Positions 11,301 to 22,430 of a stretch of DNA of 64,000 nucleotides are shown in pieces. The stretch is from NCBI GenBank assembly GCA_027886185.1, contig WOAB01000109.1:9466501-9530500 (forward strand), in the 5' to 3' direction. Each line of letters starts with the position of its first letter. The stretch's first letter is position 1. The position numbers and the translations under genes were made by a program. This stretch comes from Rheum nobile (lineage: Eukaryota > Streptophyta > Magnoliopsida > Caryophyllales > Polygonaceae). The notes under the pieces were generated by a model, which did no database searches, had not been told where the DNA came from, and was given only the letters and a program-made list of their open reading frames with translations.

Positions 11301-11587
11301 TCTGGCTAAAGCAACAACTCGCGGATTTTGGTATGTCTTATGGTCCTCTCACTATTCTTTGTGATAACACCAGTGCTATAAACATTTCTAAGAATCATGT
11401 GCATCATACTAGGACCAAGCATATAGACATAAGACATCATTTTCTAAGAGATCATGTTGAAAACGGGAACATCATTATGAAATTTTGTAGAACTCAAGAT
11501 CAGGTTGCAGACATATTCACCAAACCTTTGAATAGAGTTCCCTTTGAGAACCTTAGATTAGAACTGAGAATGATTCCTATAACCTAG
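8360..11587 (+). pseudogene. copia-1 pol: protease, integrase, reverse transcriptase, RNase H
   Basis: Protease motif DSGCSCHMTG is near 8410. The integrase zinc motif LWHQRLGHAS is near 8788, with the core at 8980-9330 showing DDFSRF, SDHGTEFENG and TPQQNGVVERKNR (Asp, Asp, Glu present). Reverse transcriptase has FQMDVKTAFLNG near 10380 and YVDDIIFGST near 10645; RNase H has DADYAG near 11135 and TESEYIAA near 11260. Breaks: a stop at 8855-8857 after the zinc motif, a frameshift near 10105 between integrase and RT, and another near 10440 with a stop. The element could therefore not make its own pol now. The integrase-first order is diagnostic of Ty1/copia. Confidence 0.92.
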
Positions 11588-12045
11588 CAGTGACCTTAGC
11601 TTAAAGGCTCTTCTCCAGTTCCCTTGATTAACTAGTATAAGATCCTTTACTTGGTAAGTCTTGGTATCTCTGTGTTATATTTTTTGCTACAAACCCTCTT
11701 TTCCATAATGGTTTCTTAAAAAAGGCTTTGATAAAATTTTCTTAGTTCGTGTCCTTTGGTCCTCATTATTCTTTCAACTCTTTCATTGTTCAAGTTTCTT
11801 TGTTGGCCCAAAAGTCACAATCTGATCATATTCTAACCCAACAATACAAGCCGAAATGATGATTGTGTACTATGACCTTCCTTGCCTCATTGCTCAATTT
11901 AATTCCCTATGATCCATCTCTTAACCCTCTCTGGGAATTATTGAGTAATGCGATAAATGACCTCCCTGATTCCTTGTATGGGAACATACTTTTCGGTTCC
12001 ATATTTTTAAACCCACATCAAAGTTCCCATATATCCCTCTAGCAC
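11588..12045 (+). other. copia-1 post-pol spacer, left part
   Basis: Non-coding sequence between pol and the env-like ORF, matched by copia-2 33084-33544. It is interrupted at 12045 by gypsy-1 and resumes at 20474. The copia-2 copy shows the intact join through AGCACACTGAA, which proves the insertion point. Nothing else recognised. Confidence 0.8.
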
Positions 12046-13475
12046 TGATAGGTGTTATTTCATACACCTTTTCTAGCATCTATTAGCAAGATTTGGAGGA
12101 GTTTTGGAGTTGTTTTAGTGCTAAGTCTGCGATCCAGATATTATGGAGAGAAGTGAAGAAATCCAAGGATTGGCAGCTTAGTTGGAGCTTAGAGATGGAG
12201 ATGGAGCTGCTGGAACATCTATGGAGAAGGCTACCAACACTTGGTAGTATTTGGAGAGCAGCTGGAGAAGAGAAGAAGATGAGAGTTGAAGTCTGGAGTT
12301 CACCGCCTCGCGTTAGCAGTGATGCCCCGCGGTGATGACTCCTAGTGATGATGAAGCCCCGCGTGAGAGGAGGCCACCGCCCAGCGGTGGAGAGAAGAAG
12401 CCCCGCGGTGGATCTCTACCGCCCCGCGGTGGACGTGTTTATTGCCTCGCGCCAGATTATATTTATTTCCTTTTATTTATATTTCAGACTTTGTTATTTT
12501 ATTTGTTTCCTTTTGGATTGGTTTTGTGATCTTGGGCTTTAGGTTAACTCTATTTAACCTAATGTTCCACAACCTCCAAGCCAGTCTGCGAACACACTTA
12601 GACACATCTTGTTATCGAACTACTTTTGATCGTTATTTTTCATAGTATAGTTTTTCATCCCCTTTGATGGAGAACTAACTTTCCTTTGTTCTGTTAGACG
12701 ATTGAAGCAGTACTTTGATGTGTTTGTGAGATTTCTATTCCTTGTTCTTATCCTTATAATTGTTGGATTGATTCTCTTGCTTACCACGTCTACGATTTCT
12801 AGTTGTTCTTCTTAGCCTGATCACCTAGGTTGAATGCTTGTTATCAATTGCTAGGATTGCATATAGGGGTTCCGAGTGCATATCTAGTGGCAAACACGTT
12901 TGTGCATATAGGGGTTCCGAGCGTACACTTGTGTGTGAGAATCAATTGCATGTTAAGTAGGGGAGTGAGTACTTGTATGTCTTTCTACTTGCATGTATCC
13001 TAAATCCTTGTGTGCATCGCTATTGCTGTGTTGGTGCTAAAGTACACTGACAACTATGAGAATCAGTTGTACTTTATCATTGGCATAGTAATAAGTCTAT
13101 TGACAACTGTGAGAATCAATAGTACTTACGATTAAGGTGGGAACGACTATAAGGATAAATAATTGAACTTGGATTGAATAGATTTCAGGGATCAAACTCT
13201 ATCTTCGTACTGTGGATTTCGCTCTAACAGGACTACTTTCCCTCATATTATTCTCTCGATTTTACTCAATCTGCATGCTTGTTTGCTTCGCTCTCTTGAC
13301 TACAAAACCCCCAGTTGCTTGTTACTTGTCATTCACGATTGCATATTACATCATACCTTCTCTGTGGGATTCGACCCTTACTTGTCTGCTATACTTTGTT
13401 TAGTAGGTTTGTTAGGATAATTTATTTTGATAAGGCTAATCAACGACATTTGCTTGTGCATCTTTAGTCGCGTCA
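12046..13475 (+). repeat. 5' LTR of gypsy-1
   Basis: 1430 bp, from TGATAGGTGTTATTTCATA to GTCGCGTCA. The CG-motif array lies at 12299-12450, and AT-rich TATA-like sequence (TATATTTATTTCC) follows at 12456-12490. Two related strings of the form ATATAGGGGTTCCGAG occur near 12862 and 12906. Short ORFs here are shadows. Confidence 0.95.
12299..12450 (+). promoter_or_regulatory. CG-rich inverted-repeat array in gypsy-1 LTR
   Basis: Seven copies or variants of ACCGCcccGCGGT lie between 12300 and 12450; the clearest are CACCGCCCAGCGGTGG near 12373 and ACCGCCCCGCGGTGG near 12419. The block is 255-405 bp into the LTR and immediately precedes the AT-rich TATA-like region. The 3' LTR repeats the array at 19298-19449 with several C-to-T type changes. 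Confidence 0.65.
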
Positions 13476-13480
13476 AAATT

Positions 13481-13498
13481 TGGCGCCGTTGCCGGGGA
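13481..13498 (+). other. Primer binding site, tRNA-Asp (gypsy-1)
   Basis: TGGCGCCGTTGCCGGGGA starts 5 nt after the LTR and is complementary to the 3' end of plant tRNA-Asp, the primer used by Athila and Tat type elements. Confidence 0.93.
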
Positions 13499-13553
13499 AG
13501 GTTTTTGTTTGTTGTGTGTTTTCGTGTTTGATTTTTGGGTGGAGACCTATCTT

Positions 13554-16418
13554 ATGGTCGATACCCGTGCTACTGACTCCCCACTCTTAGCTTTTGATCC
13601 AGAGATTGAAAGATCATTCATTGGACATCTGCGCGATCGAAGGGAAGAAGCCGAGATTGAGACTGTGTTGGCCGCTGAGACTGACACGACCGAGAACGCT
13701 GAGACTGAAACCGTTGAAGTTGCTACTACCCCAGCTGCTGCTATGGCTGGAAACGGAACTTTACGAGAGCTTACGGCACCGAATATTGGGGCTGAACCCC
13801 TAGCTGTGATCATCCCTGCGCTGGATCAAGGGGTGAACTTCGAATTGAAGACTGAAATTCTTAACTACCTGCCTAAGTTCCACGGTCTGAGTGGAGAGGA
13901 TCCGATTTCTCACCTGGGAAAGTTCCACAATGTCTGTATGACGATGAAGCCCAAGAACGTAACTGAAGAGCAATTCAAGATGAGAGCTTTTGGCTTTTCT
14001 TTACTCGACAATGCGAGCGACTGGTACTATCACTTGCCACCAGGAACCATAGATACATGGGCGAAATTGCACAAGGCGTTCCTGGATAAGTATTTTCCGA
14101 CGAAGAAGGCGAATGCTTTGAAGAAGACAATTGCCAACATTGAGCAGGCTTGTGATGAGACACTGTATGATTATTTGGAGAGGTTTAAGAGGCTCTGCTC
14201 CAGCTGTCCATTCCATGGATACGCCCAGTAGGATCTTGTCCTTTATTTACACAATGGTCTACAGGACCAAGAGAGGAGAATGGTCGATGTTGCATGCGGT
14301 GACGGTATTCTGAATCTGACACCGAAGGAAGCCATGGACCGAATCCAAGAGATGAGTGAAAGCACCCGGAACTTCGGAAAAACTTACCAAAGAAAGGCGG
14401 TCAATGTTGTGACCCCTGCAGGACCAAGTCCGGTATTATCTGAGTTAGCCGAGTTGAAGGAGATAGTCATGAAGATGGCAAATCAGAATGCTCCTCAACA
14501 AGCCAGATCGTGTGGCCTTTGTCCTAGCCAGGCCCACCACACAGATACCTGTCCTCAGCTGTAAGAGGATGGTGTTGCTGAAGTTAATGCTGTAGGAGGC
14601 TATGGAGCCCCTAGACAACAGTATGGTGGCCAGCCCAATTACAACCAGAGAGGGCGTGACCATCCAGGATTTAGATGGAGTGACCCTCAAGGTGGTCAGC
14701 AGCCGGCACAACAACAATATCAGCCGGCTCAGCAACAACAATACCAGCAACGAGTTCAGTACCAACAGAGGCCCTAAGGCCAAACTTCTGGAGCCTCTAC
14801 TGAGGATATGCTGAAGACCTTGACTCAGCACTTTGCTACGCATGTGCAGGCTACTGAGTCGAGTATCAAGAATATAGAGAGGCAGATTGGCCAGTTAGCC
14901 AACGAGGTGACTAAAATCAACCAGAGGACCTCAAACTCCCTGCCGTCCCAGACCATTGTGAATCCCAGAGAGAACGTGAGTGCTATCACGCTAAGAAGTG
15001 GTAAAGAAGTTATGTCTCCTATTGCTGAAGAGGAGAAAGAAATTTCCGAGAAAAAGGAACTCACCACACCGCCCCGCGGCAATTCCCGCCGTGACCCGGT
15101 ACCTATGCCCAGTAATGTCAACGCGACCCCACCGTCCCGCGGTGACGATTTACGCCCCGCGGTGGGCTCGCCGCGAGTTGCTCCTCAGAAATCTGTTCCT
15201 ACTGACGATGTCTATGTTGATACCTACGTTCGTCCAGTGTTTCCTCCCCTACGTTCAGAGAAGCCCCCAACACCTTTTCCAGAGGCGCTAAAGGCTAAAA
15301 GAGTTGTCGATGACAGAGACCTGTTCGACACGTTCCAGAACTGTGAGGTGAACATTCCTCTGCTGAAGCTTATCAAGGCTATCCCGCGATATGCCAAGTT
15401 CTTAAAGGAGCTCTGCATGGTGAAGAAAGCTCAAAGGAAGAAGACTCAGAAGAAGAGTCCAGTGGGCGAACAAGTGTCAGCTGTGGTTCAGAAGCGTCTA
15501 CCTGCGAAGTGCAAAGATCCAGGTACATTTACTATTCCTATTACTATAGGTAAGCATGTTTTTGAGAAGGCCCTACTTGATTTGGGTGCCTCAATTAATG
15601 TTTTACCCTATTCTTTACTTGAGAAATTGGAATTAGGACCCTTGCGTGAGTCTAGTATTGTGATACAACTTGCTGATGGATCGTGTGTACCCCCTAAGGG
15701 TGTTGTAGAAGATGTCCTTGTTAGGATAGGTCCTTTGATATTTCCTGCTGATTTCTTTATTATGGATATGGATTATGATGAGCAAGTTGCCCCGGTTATG
15801 CTAGGGCGACCTTTTATGAAGACTTCCATGACTAAGATAGATGTTGATAGTGGTACCCTGACTATGGAGTTTGATGGAATAATTTTTCAGCATGATATTC
15901 ATAAAGCAAATCCCATTAAGTCTCCTCCTCCTCTCTGCATTAATGACTTTGATGATTCTGTGCATGATAATGTTAAGATTGATGCAATAGAGACCGTAGT
16001 TGAGTGTTCCACTAGGGATGGACCCATTGAGTTGCATGATTTTCATGATTTGCCTGTGGATAATGTCTTATTAGCTGATATAGGAGATTCCTCTACTTTG
16101 GGCACTTGCCCCCCTGCACTAACCACACAAGGCTGCAAGCCTTTATCTAGTGATGTGCAGCATGTTCAGGTTGAGCCATATCGGCCCCCGCATCGTTCTA
16201 AGTATGGGGGCGACACTCCGAAGAGAATATACATGGAGTGGGTGGCGAGGAAAGACCATGGTCTAAGGTTCAAACCTTTCCATGAGAGGTCTCACCAGGA
16301 AGAGACAAGTTGGAGGATTCCGAAAGAATCCTACCCAAAATGGTATCTGCAATACGTCGAGCCGACGACGATAACCAAGGCGCTGTCCGGGAGGCAACCC
16401 GTGTTTGTATTTCTTTGA
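13554..16418 (+). pseudogene. gypsy-1 gag-protease polyprotein (one frame, three in-frame stops)
   Basis: A single reading frame of about 955 codons from ATG 13554, interrupted only by stops at 14229-14231, 14562-14564 and 14775-14777. The gag core (about 13800-14340) contains FHGLSGEDPISHL and DWYYHLPPGTIDTW. A CCHC knuckle CGLCPSQAHHTDTC is at about 14514-14555, a Gln-rich stretch follows near 14690-14775, then a coiled-coil segment. The protease at about 15500-15880 has LDLGASINVLPYS and VMLGRPFMKTS. The linker at 15060-15180 is built partly from the same CG motif as the LTR (PPRG, PPSRG, RPAVG peptides). No RT follows: the frame closes at 16418. An upstream in-frame ATG at 13509 is less likely because the residues before 13554 are not gag-like. 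Confidence 0.85.
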
Positions 16419-17183
16419 TCTCTTTTTCTTTTTTTATTAGATTATTTTCATAGTTTATTTTGCTTTGTTTCGTTCGCCTGTTACTCACATTTCAGGTACG
16501 AAAGTAAACCCGAGAAGGGATGAAGTGCCCAGCCTTTCTCACCGCCCTGCGGCACTTTCCTACCGCCTCGCGGTGGAGCAGTGACGCCCCGCGGTGACGG
16601 TCAGGTATCGATTCTCAACTTAAAAAAAAAAAAGCAAGAATAATGGGCCCCGAAAAAATCTTAAACGGGTGAGTAAAAGCTTAATTCTAAAGTGGTTACT
16701 AAGGTTTTGACGGATTGGGCTTCATTTTGGGCCAAGACTTCTCATATGGGCCATGGTACATGACCGGCCCATCAACCCTTTCTTTTCACCTTACCCTACC
16801 TTGACCTAGCCCCACATAAAATTTCCACCGCCCCCCAATTCTCCTTCCCCTATTTTCCATTCACTCTCCCTGAATCCCCTCTCGATCTTGAGCATTTCCT
16901 AGCCCCCATACCCCACATTTGGAGTCTAGCCTCACAGCCCAGCCCAAACACAACCCCCACCGCGCCGCTGTTGTCTCGCCTCACTTTAGCTCCGCCTCGT
17001 GCTGCCACCGCTTCGCGTCTCTGTTGCTACCGCCCCGCGCCGACCTCACCGCGACCCGGTGACCTGTTGTCAGTTTCTCGCCGCGACGCTACCGCCCCGC
17101 GTTGAGTCTCTGCAGAACCTGTGTTTGCTTGATTGTGAGTATTCTTTGTTGTCTTCTGATTTGAGCATTTCAATTCTTCACTT
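16419..17183 (+). other. gypsy-1 inter-ORF region with CG motifs
   Basis: No coding frame is supported. It holds more copies of the LTR-type motif: ACCGCCCTGCGGC near 16540, ACCGCCTCGCGGTGG near 16561, ACGCCCCGCGGTGAC near 16583, and a second group at 16960-17105. It may carry a splice acceptor or promoter for the downstream ORF, which cannot be decided here. Confidence 0.5.
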
Positions 17184-18377
17184 ATGGCTCCCAAAGGCAA
17201 GAAGAACGCGTCGACGAGTAGGGATGAGAGTGAGCTGTACGATATTGTGAAGGGGAGGAAGGTGGTGCCTTCAAAATTTTTCCACACGCCGACTCTGGAG
17301 CAGATGGGAATGCTCGCATGTGTAATGATGTGCCTAACGCAGTGTGGGCTGGGAGGATTTCTAGGCAAGGCAGCCCCCGCGTATCCTGAGCTATGCTTCC
17401 AGTTCATTTCTTCGTTCCGGTGGTTCTACCGCGAGGAGGGTGATGATAGCTTCCTGCGCAAGATCGCGTTCTCCTACAATGGACGTGAGCATTCTCTGTC
17501 GAGGAGGGCGATCCACGAGGCCCTAGGCATTACGAAGAAACCGACCCCTGGATGGTCGAATGGGCTTCAGGAGGACGAGATGTTTGCTTTCTGGCGGGCT
17601 GCTACTAGGAGGACTTTCAAGACGGGGCATGAGGTGAATTCGAAGTTGGTGAACCCGTGTCTGCGGTTGATCCACAAGGTATTGATGAGAGATTTCTTTG
17701 GCCATGCTGACGATGGGAAGGTGCCCATGAAGGACTTCCAGTGGTTTTTGAGCATCCTGGGAACGGTTGAGCTTACTCCGTGTTGGGCAACTCTTTTCCT
17801 GAGTTCCCTGCGGAGGATCCGTGAGGGCGAGCCTAGAGATATTTGTGGGGGTAGCTTGATTACTCTCCTCTGCGCTGATGTGATCGCTTGCGATCGGATC
17901 GCTCGGCCGGTTCCCTGCGTTTTATATGATGTCGCCCACATGAGGGTGTGCTCTATGGTGAAGCCGCTGGGGCAGGATGGTGATGTGGCTTGGATGGCTT
18001 ACGAGGGCCATATTTTGAGTGTTCCGCGAGAGTTCACTTACTTGCCTTCATACGCGGGCTGGTGGATTGATAGCGATGGCCAGACGCCTGCTGCTGCTGC
18101 CGCTGCCATTGTTTCTTCGGGTCCATATGGAGAGGGCCCTAGTGGTGGATATGCTGTTGTTGATCGCGAGGAGGGGGACGACCCCAGTGCTTCACAGTTT
18201 GAGGAGTCCTCATCTGTGTATGGACCTGTCGCACCATGGCAGGAGATGTATGCTAGATGGGATAACTTCTCTACGCGCCATGATCAGTGGACTTCCAGAG
18301 TAGAGACCGGTCTGCAAACTTGGCAGACCCAGCTTCACAATGAGATAGATGAGCGTCCACCTTCCGATCCACAGTGA
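17184..18377 (+). CDS. Athila-type second ORF (ORF1/env-position protein)
   Basis: An intact 397-codon ORF with ATG at 17184. A basic Lys/Ser N-terminus is followed by a long alpha/beta domain (about residues 40-290) with features such as RKIAFSYNGREHSLSRRAI and LIHKVLMRDFFG. This resembles the ATHILA ORF-1 / plant transposon protein family annotated in plant retroelements. An Ala/Ser/Gly-rich linker (about 300-345) and a Trp- and Gln-rich, probably helical tail complete it. No signal peptide or clear membrane segment is seen, so a real envelope role is not supported. It has no stops although the upstream gag does. The biochemical function of this family is unknown. Confidence 0.7.
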   Translation: MAPKGKKNASTSRDESELYDIVKGRKVVPSKFFHTPTLEQMGMLACVMMCLTQCGLGGFLGKAAPAYPELCFQFISSFRWFYREEGDDSFLRKIAFSYNGREHSLSRRAIHEALGITKKPTPGWSNGLQEDEMFAFWRAATRRTFKTGHEVNSKLVNPCLRLIHKVLMRDFFGHADDGKVPMKDFQWFLSILGTVELTPCWATLFLSSLRRIREGEPRDICGGSLITLLCADVIACDRIARPVPCVLYDVAHMRVCSMVKPLGQDGDVAWMAYEGHILSVPREFTYLPSYAGWWIDSDGQTPAAAAAAIVSSGPYGEGPSGGYAVVDREEGDDPSASQFEESSSVYGPVAPWQEMYARWDNFSTRHDQWTSRVETGLQTWQTQLHNEIDERPPSDPQ

Positions 18378-19044
18378 GTTTATTTCTCTCTTCCCCTATC
18401 ATTTGACGTTCTCTTTTCACATTGAGGACAATGTTCGGTTTAAGTATGGGGGAGGGATATAGACTTGCTATTCTTGCTAGCTAGTGTACATAGCTTTATT
18501 TCTGCATTCGTTTTCTGCAGTGTTGATTCTGTTTTCAAAAAAAAAAACCAAAAAGAAGTAAAAAGGCAATCAAAATCCTGGGATGGACTGAAAACCCGAA
18601 AGGGCGGTTCAGGTAAAAAGCAGGTAGTCCGGTTGGTATTAGACCAGGGCAAAATTGGACTAGAGTGATGCGAGCTTATGTGAGAACGTCTATTGGAAAA
18701 TGAAATGAGTGCTTGGTGAAAACCCGAAAGGGCGCCTTGGCAAAATGAGTGAAAAAGAAGAAGAGTGATTTTAGGATTTCTCTTATCTTTCGGCGGGGCG
18801 CCATAAGAAGGGTGACATAGAAGGATTGTCGGGTAGGCCACTCATGGAGCGATAAGGAGATAGACGGGAGTTAGGTTAGATTGTTCTTGCATCACTTGTT
18901 TTGGTTGTTTTGGGCGTATTGTTGATGTGTTGTAGTTGTTGGAGTCACGTTTTCTTGTACTTCCTGAGTCCTTGGTATTGATTGAGAGGGTGAGCTTTTC
19001 TTTAGCTTACTCGGGACGAGTAAAGGTCTAAGTATGGGGGAATT
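18378..19044 (+). other. gypsy-1 3' region: two polypurine-like tracts and hairpin candidates
   Basis: A first tract, AAGTATGGGGGAGGGA, is at 18442-18457; the true tract AGTATGGGGGAATT at 19031-19044 abuts the LTR. Between them CCCGAAAGGG occurs at 18595-18604 and 18723-18732, each a CCC/GGG stem with a GAAA loop in a shared AAAACCCGAAAGGGCG context. The whole block is homologous to gypsy-2 1326-2005 on the other strand, where the adjacent ORF has been lost. Confidence 0.65.
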
Positions 19045-20473
19045 TGATAGGTGTTATTTCATACCCCTTTTCTAGCATCTATTAGCATGATTTGGAGGAG
19101 TTTTGGAGTTGTTTTAGTGCTAAGTCTACGATCCAGATATTATGGAGAGAAGTGAAGAAATCCAAGGATTGGCAGCTTAGTTGGAGCTTAGAGATGGAGA
19201 TGGAGCTGTTGGAACATCTATGGAGAAGGCTACCAACACTTGGTAGTATTTGGAGAGCAGCTGGAGAAGAGAAGAAGATGAGAGTTGAAGTCTGGAGTTC
19301 ACCGCCTCGCGTTAGCAGTGACGCCCCGCGGTGATGACTCCCAGTGATGATGAAGCCCCACGTGAGAGGAGGCCACCGCCCAGCGGTGGAGAGCAGAAGC
19401 CCCACGGTGGATCTCTACCGCCCCGCGGTGGACGTGTTTATTGCCTCGCGCCATATTATATTTATTTCCTTTTATTTCTATTTCAGACTTTGTTATTTTA
19501 TTTGTTTCCTTTTGGATTGGTTTTGTGATCTTGGGCTTTAGGTTAACTCTATTTAACCTAATATTCCACAGCCTCCAAGCCAGTCTGCGAACACACTTAG
19601 ACACATCTTGTTATCGAACTACTTTTGATCGTTATTTTTCATAGTATAGTTTTTCATCCCCTTTGATGGAGAACTAACTTTCCTTTGTTCTGTTAGACGA
19701 TTGAAGCAGTACTTTGATGTGTTTGTGAGATTTCTATTCCTTGTTCTTATCCTTATAATTGTTGGATTGATTCTCTTGCTTACCACGTCTACGATTTCTA
19801 GTTGTTCTTCTTAGCCTGATCACCTAGGTTGAATGCTTGTTATCAATTGCTAGGATTGCATATAGGGGTTCCGAGTGCATATCTAGTGGCAAACCCGTTT
19901 GTGCGTATAGGGGTTCCGAGCGTACACTTGTGTGTGAGAATCAATTGCATGTTAAGTAGGGGAGTGAGTACTTGTACGTCTTTCTACTTGCATGTATCAT
20001 AAATCCTTGTGTGCATCGCTATTGCTGTGTTGGTGCTAAAGTACACTGACAACTGTGAGAATCAGTTGTACTTTATCATTGGCATAGTAATAAGTCTATT
20101 GACAACTGTGAGAATCAATAGTACTTACGATTAAGGTGGGAACGACTATAAGGATAAATAATTGAACTTGGATTGAATAGATTTCAGGGATCAAACTCTA
20201 TCTTCGTACTGTGGATTTCGCTCTAACAGGACTACTTTCCCTTATATTATTCTCTCGATTTTACTCAATCTGCATGCTTGTTTGCTTCGCTCCTTGACTA
20301 CAAAACCCCCAGTTGCTTGTTACTTGTCATTCACGATTGCATATTACATCATACCTTCTCTGTGGGATTCGACCCTTACTTGTCTGCTATACTTTGTTTA
20401 GTAGGTTTGTTAGGATAATTTATTTTGATAAGGCTAATCAACGACATTTGCTTGTGCATCTTTAGTCGCGTCA
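19045..20473 (+). repeat. 3' LTR of gypsy-1
   Basis: 1429 bp, colinear with 12046-13475. The differences include a 1-bp deletion near 20291 and changes inside the CG array at about 19358 and 19403. Confidence 0.95.
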
Positions 20474-20853
20474 AGCACACTGAATATATCGCCAGAAAGG
20501 AACCAAGATGAAATGATCTCCAAACGGCTAGTTCAAAAACTTGAATCTCCCAAGACGACATTTTGGCAACTTTTCAGAGATTAGACACGTCTCGTCAGTC
20601 GGCAGAGCTTCCTTCTCTGAATGGGTGAAGTTTAAATTTCTTTTGACCGTTCACAAAAGCTGCAAGCCGCTTCAATGCTCAAGATCTTCCATAATCTCCT
20701 CAACGGCCAGATCCTTCCCAACGGTCCCTTCAACTCTCAACAGGTTTTAAAAAAGGGGGTCCTGTTGATCGAAGCATTACACCAGACTTGCCTTCTCCAT
20801 TTCCTCTGATTTTCTATCTCTCTCTCAAAAACACAAAACCTAGCTCCTCAAAA

Positions 20854-22430
20854 ATGGCTGACAAGAACCCTAACCCTAACTTGATCCAAGACGAAGAGAA
20901 AGCTGCCCTTCTCAGAGCCCACAGAGAAAAGAAGGCAGCCTCGTCTACCCAGCCTATCTCTGTCACCACCTCTCAAAATCCCCAACCTGAGAAGAAAATT
21001 GAGGAGACAACTGAGGCAAAAGCTAAGGAGAAAGTGAAGGAAATCACTCCTGCATCGGCATCGGCTACAAAATCTGTCTCGGAAGGAGGATCCCATGACT
21101 CCTCCCCAGATAAGACCACCCAGGAGATCCTCAGCCCAGAGCCCTCACCTGCTAGCCTCAAGTCTAAACCCATCTCCAAACATGGTCCCTCTGTTGCCAC
21201 AAGGCTGAAACAACGGAAAAGAAGTTCCCAAGCTTTGGTTCCCTATGACCCTCCCTCTAAAGAGCAGAAACCCTCAAAAAGAACCAAATCCCTCACCCTC
21301 TCCTCTTCCTCGCTCGGGCAAGTCTCCTCCTCCTTCTCCAAGAGGAAGATTCTTAAGCCACTCATCATCGGCAAGGAGTTCTGGACCCAAACTCTCGAAG
21401 AAGAAGATGAGGAACTGTTCAACAAAGCCCTCAGTGAGTTTCATTCTCTGCTGCAATACCAAGGATGGGATGAGCTCTTGGTCGAGCCCTTCTCCGCCTC
21501 TGATGAAGTAGTCCGTCTGTTCTATCAGTCTCTCACCTTTGTGCCCGCCAAAGATAACTCTCCCTGCAACGACGTCATATTCCAGTGGAAGGGAACCATG
21601 TATCCCCTAACCTCATCACGTCTGATCTTGGGATTGAGTCCAAATCTGGGTTTGACATACTGCATCAGAAAAAGACGTGGCCCAAAGGAAAGGGTTACAA
21701 GCCCAAGGGTGAAGTGGTGAGGAAACTCTACGACGGCGACTACCCCTCAACCCTGCAAACTAAGGATCTCTCCATCGCCAACAAGCTTCTGCATTTTTGG
21801 ATCATCTGAAATCTAGTTCCCAGGCAAGAGCACCGGAATACAGTTCTCATCATGGATGCTATCCTCATGGATAAAGTGTTATCTGGTGCACAAGTTGATC
21901 TCCCCCGCATAGTGTTGGCTCACATGCAGTTCTGCAAGTCCCATGAATCTCATGCACTGCCTTTTCCTCATCTCATCAAAAATCTTCTCTCCCTGCTTTA
22001 CCAGTACCCAGATGATTTGCCTGAAACTGTCTACAACAAGCTTCTCACCATGACCACTGTCCGGAAACTCAAGACAAAAGATCCCCAAGTCCCTCTCTCT
22101 GACCCTCAGGAAGAACCGCCCAAAGCCAAGGCCAGTTCCCAGGCCCCTTCAAGTTCCCTACCACCGCTCAACCCCTCTCAAGACTCCTCTGCGATCCTCT
22201 CTACTCTGGATCGTATTGAAAAGGCCATCACGGGAGGCTCAACTGTCCTCACGGTCGCTCTCCGTGATCAAGTAAATGAGTTGGGAAAGATGAGCACTGC
22301 AGTCTCAAGTCTGGTGGAGGTACTACAGAAAACATGGGAAGATGCAACCGGCACAAATCAGGCCACGGGCCAAAATGAAGGAACTGACAACAACAAGGCT
22401 GACGAAGAGGAGGCCACTGCTTTGCCATAG
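20854..22430 (+). pseudogene. copia-1 env-like ORF (frameshifted)
   Basis: It lies between RNase H and the 3' LTR, where Sireviruses place an env-like gene. From ATG 20854 the product begins with a Lys/Glu- and Ser/Pro-rich region (about 150 residues, low complexity, basic). A folded domain follows with EFWTQTLEEEDEEL and RLFYQSLTFVPAKDN, similar to the domain annotated as putative plant transposon protein. A frameshift near 21650 moves it to the frame ending at 21809. After a stop the C-terminal part (21852-22430) continues with a Pro/Ser-rich linker and a probable coiled coil ending in an acidic tail. No signal peptide or convincing membrane helix is visible, so the name env-like is positional. 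Most of this ORF is deleted in copia-2. Confidence 0.7.

Larger units (their letters stand above)
12046..20473 (+). mobile_element. gypsy-1: Athila-like element with gag-protease and second ORF but no pol
   Basis: LTRs at 12046-13475 and 19045-20473 are flanked by AGCAC (12041-12045 and 20474-20478). A tRNA-Asp primer site is at 13481 and a polypurine tract at 19031-19044. The internal 5.6 kb encodes gag-protease in one frame (three stops) and a 397-residue Athila-type ORF. RT, RNase H and integrase are absent. By eye the LTRs differ at about 19 sites plus one 1-bp indel (about 1.3%). That is less than the roughly 3% in the host copia-1, as expected for a younger nested insertion. Structurally complete but non-autonomous. 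Confidence 0.93.

Noticed and set aside
18440..18841. Minus-strand ORF of 133 codons in the gypsy-1 3' region
   Set aside because: It runs antisense through the polypurine-like tract and hairpin block and has no counterpart frame in gypsy-2.
20854..22430. Reading the env-like ORF as a true viral envelope
   Set aside because: No signal peptide, membrane anchor or glycoprotein-like pattern is visible; the label reflects position only.
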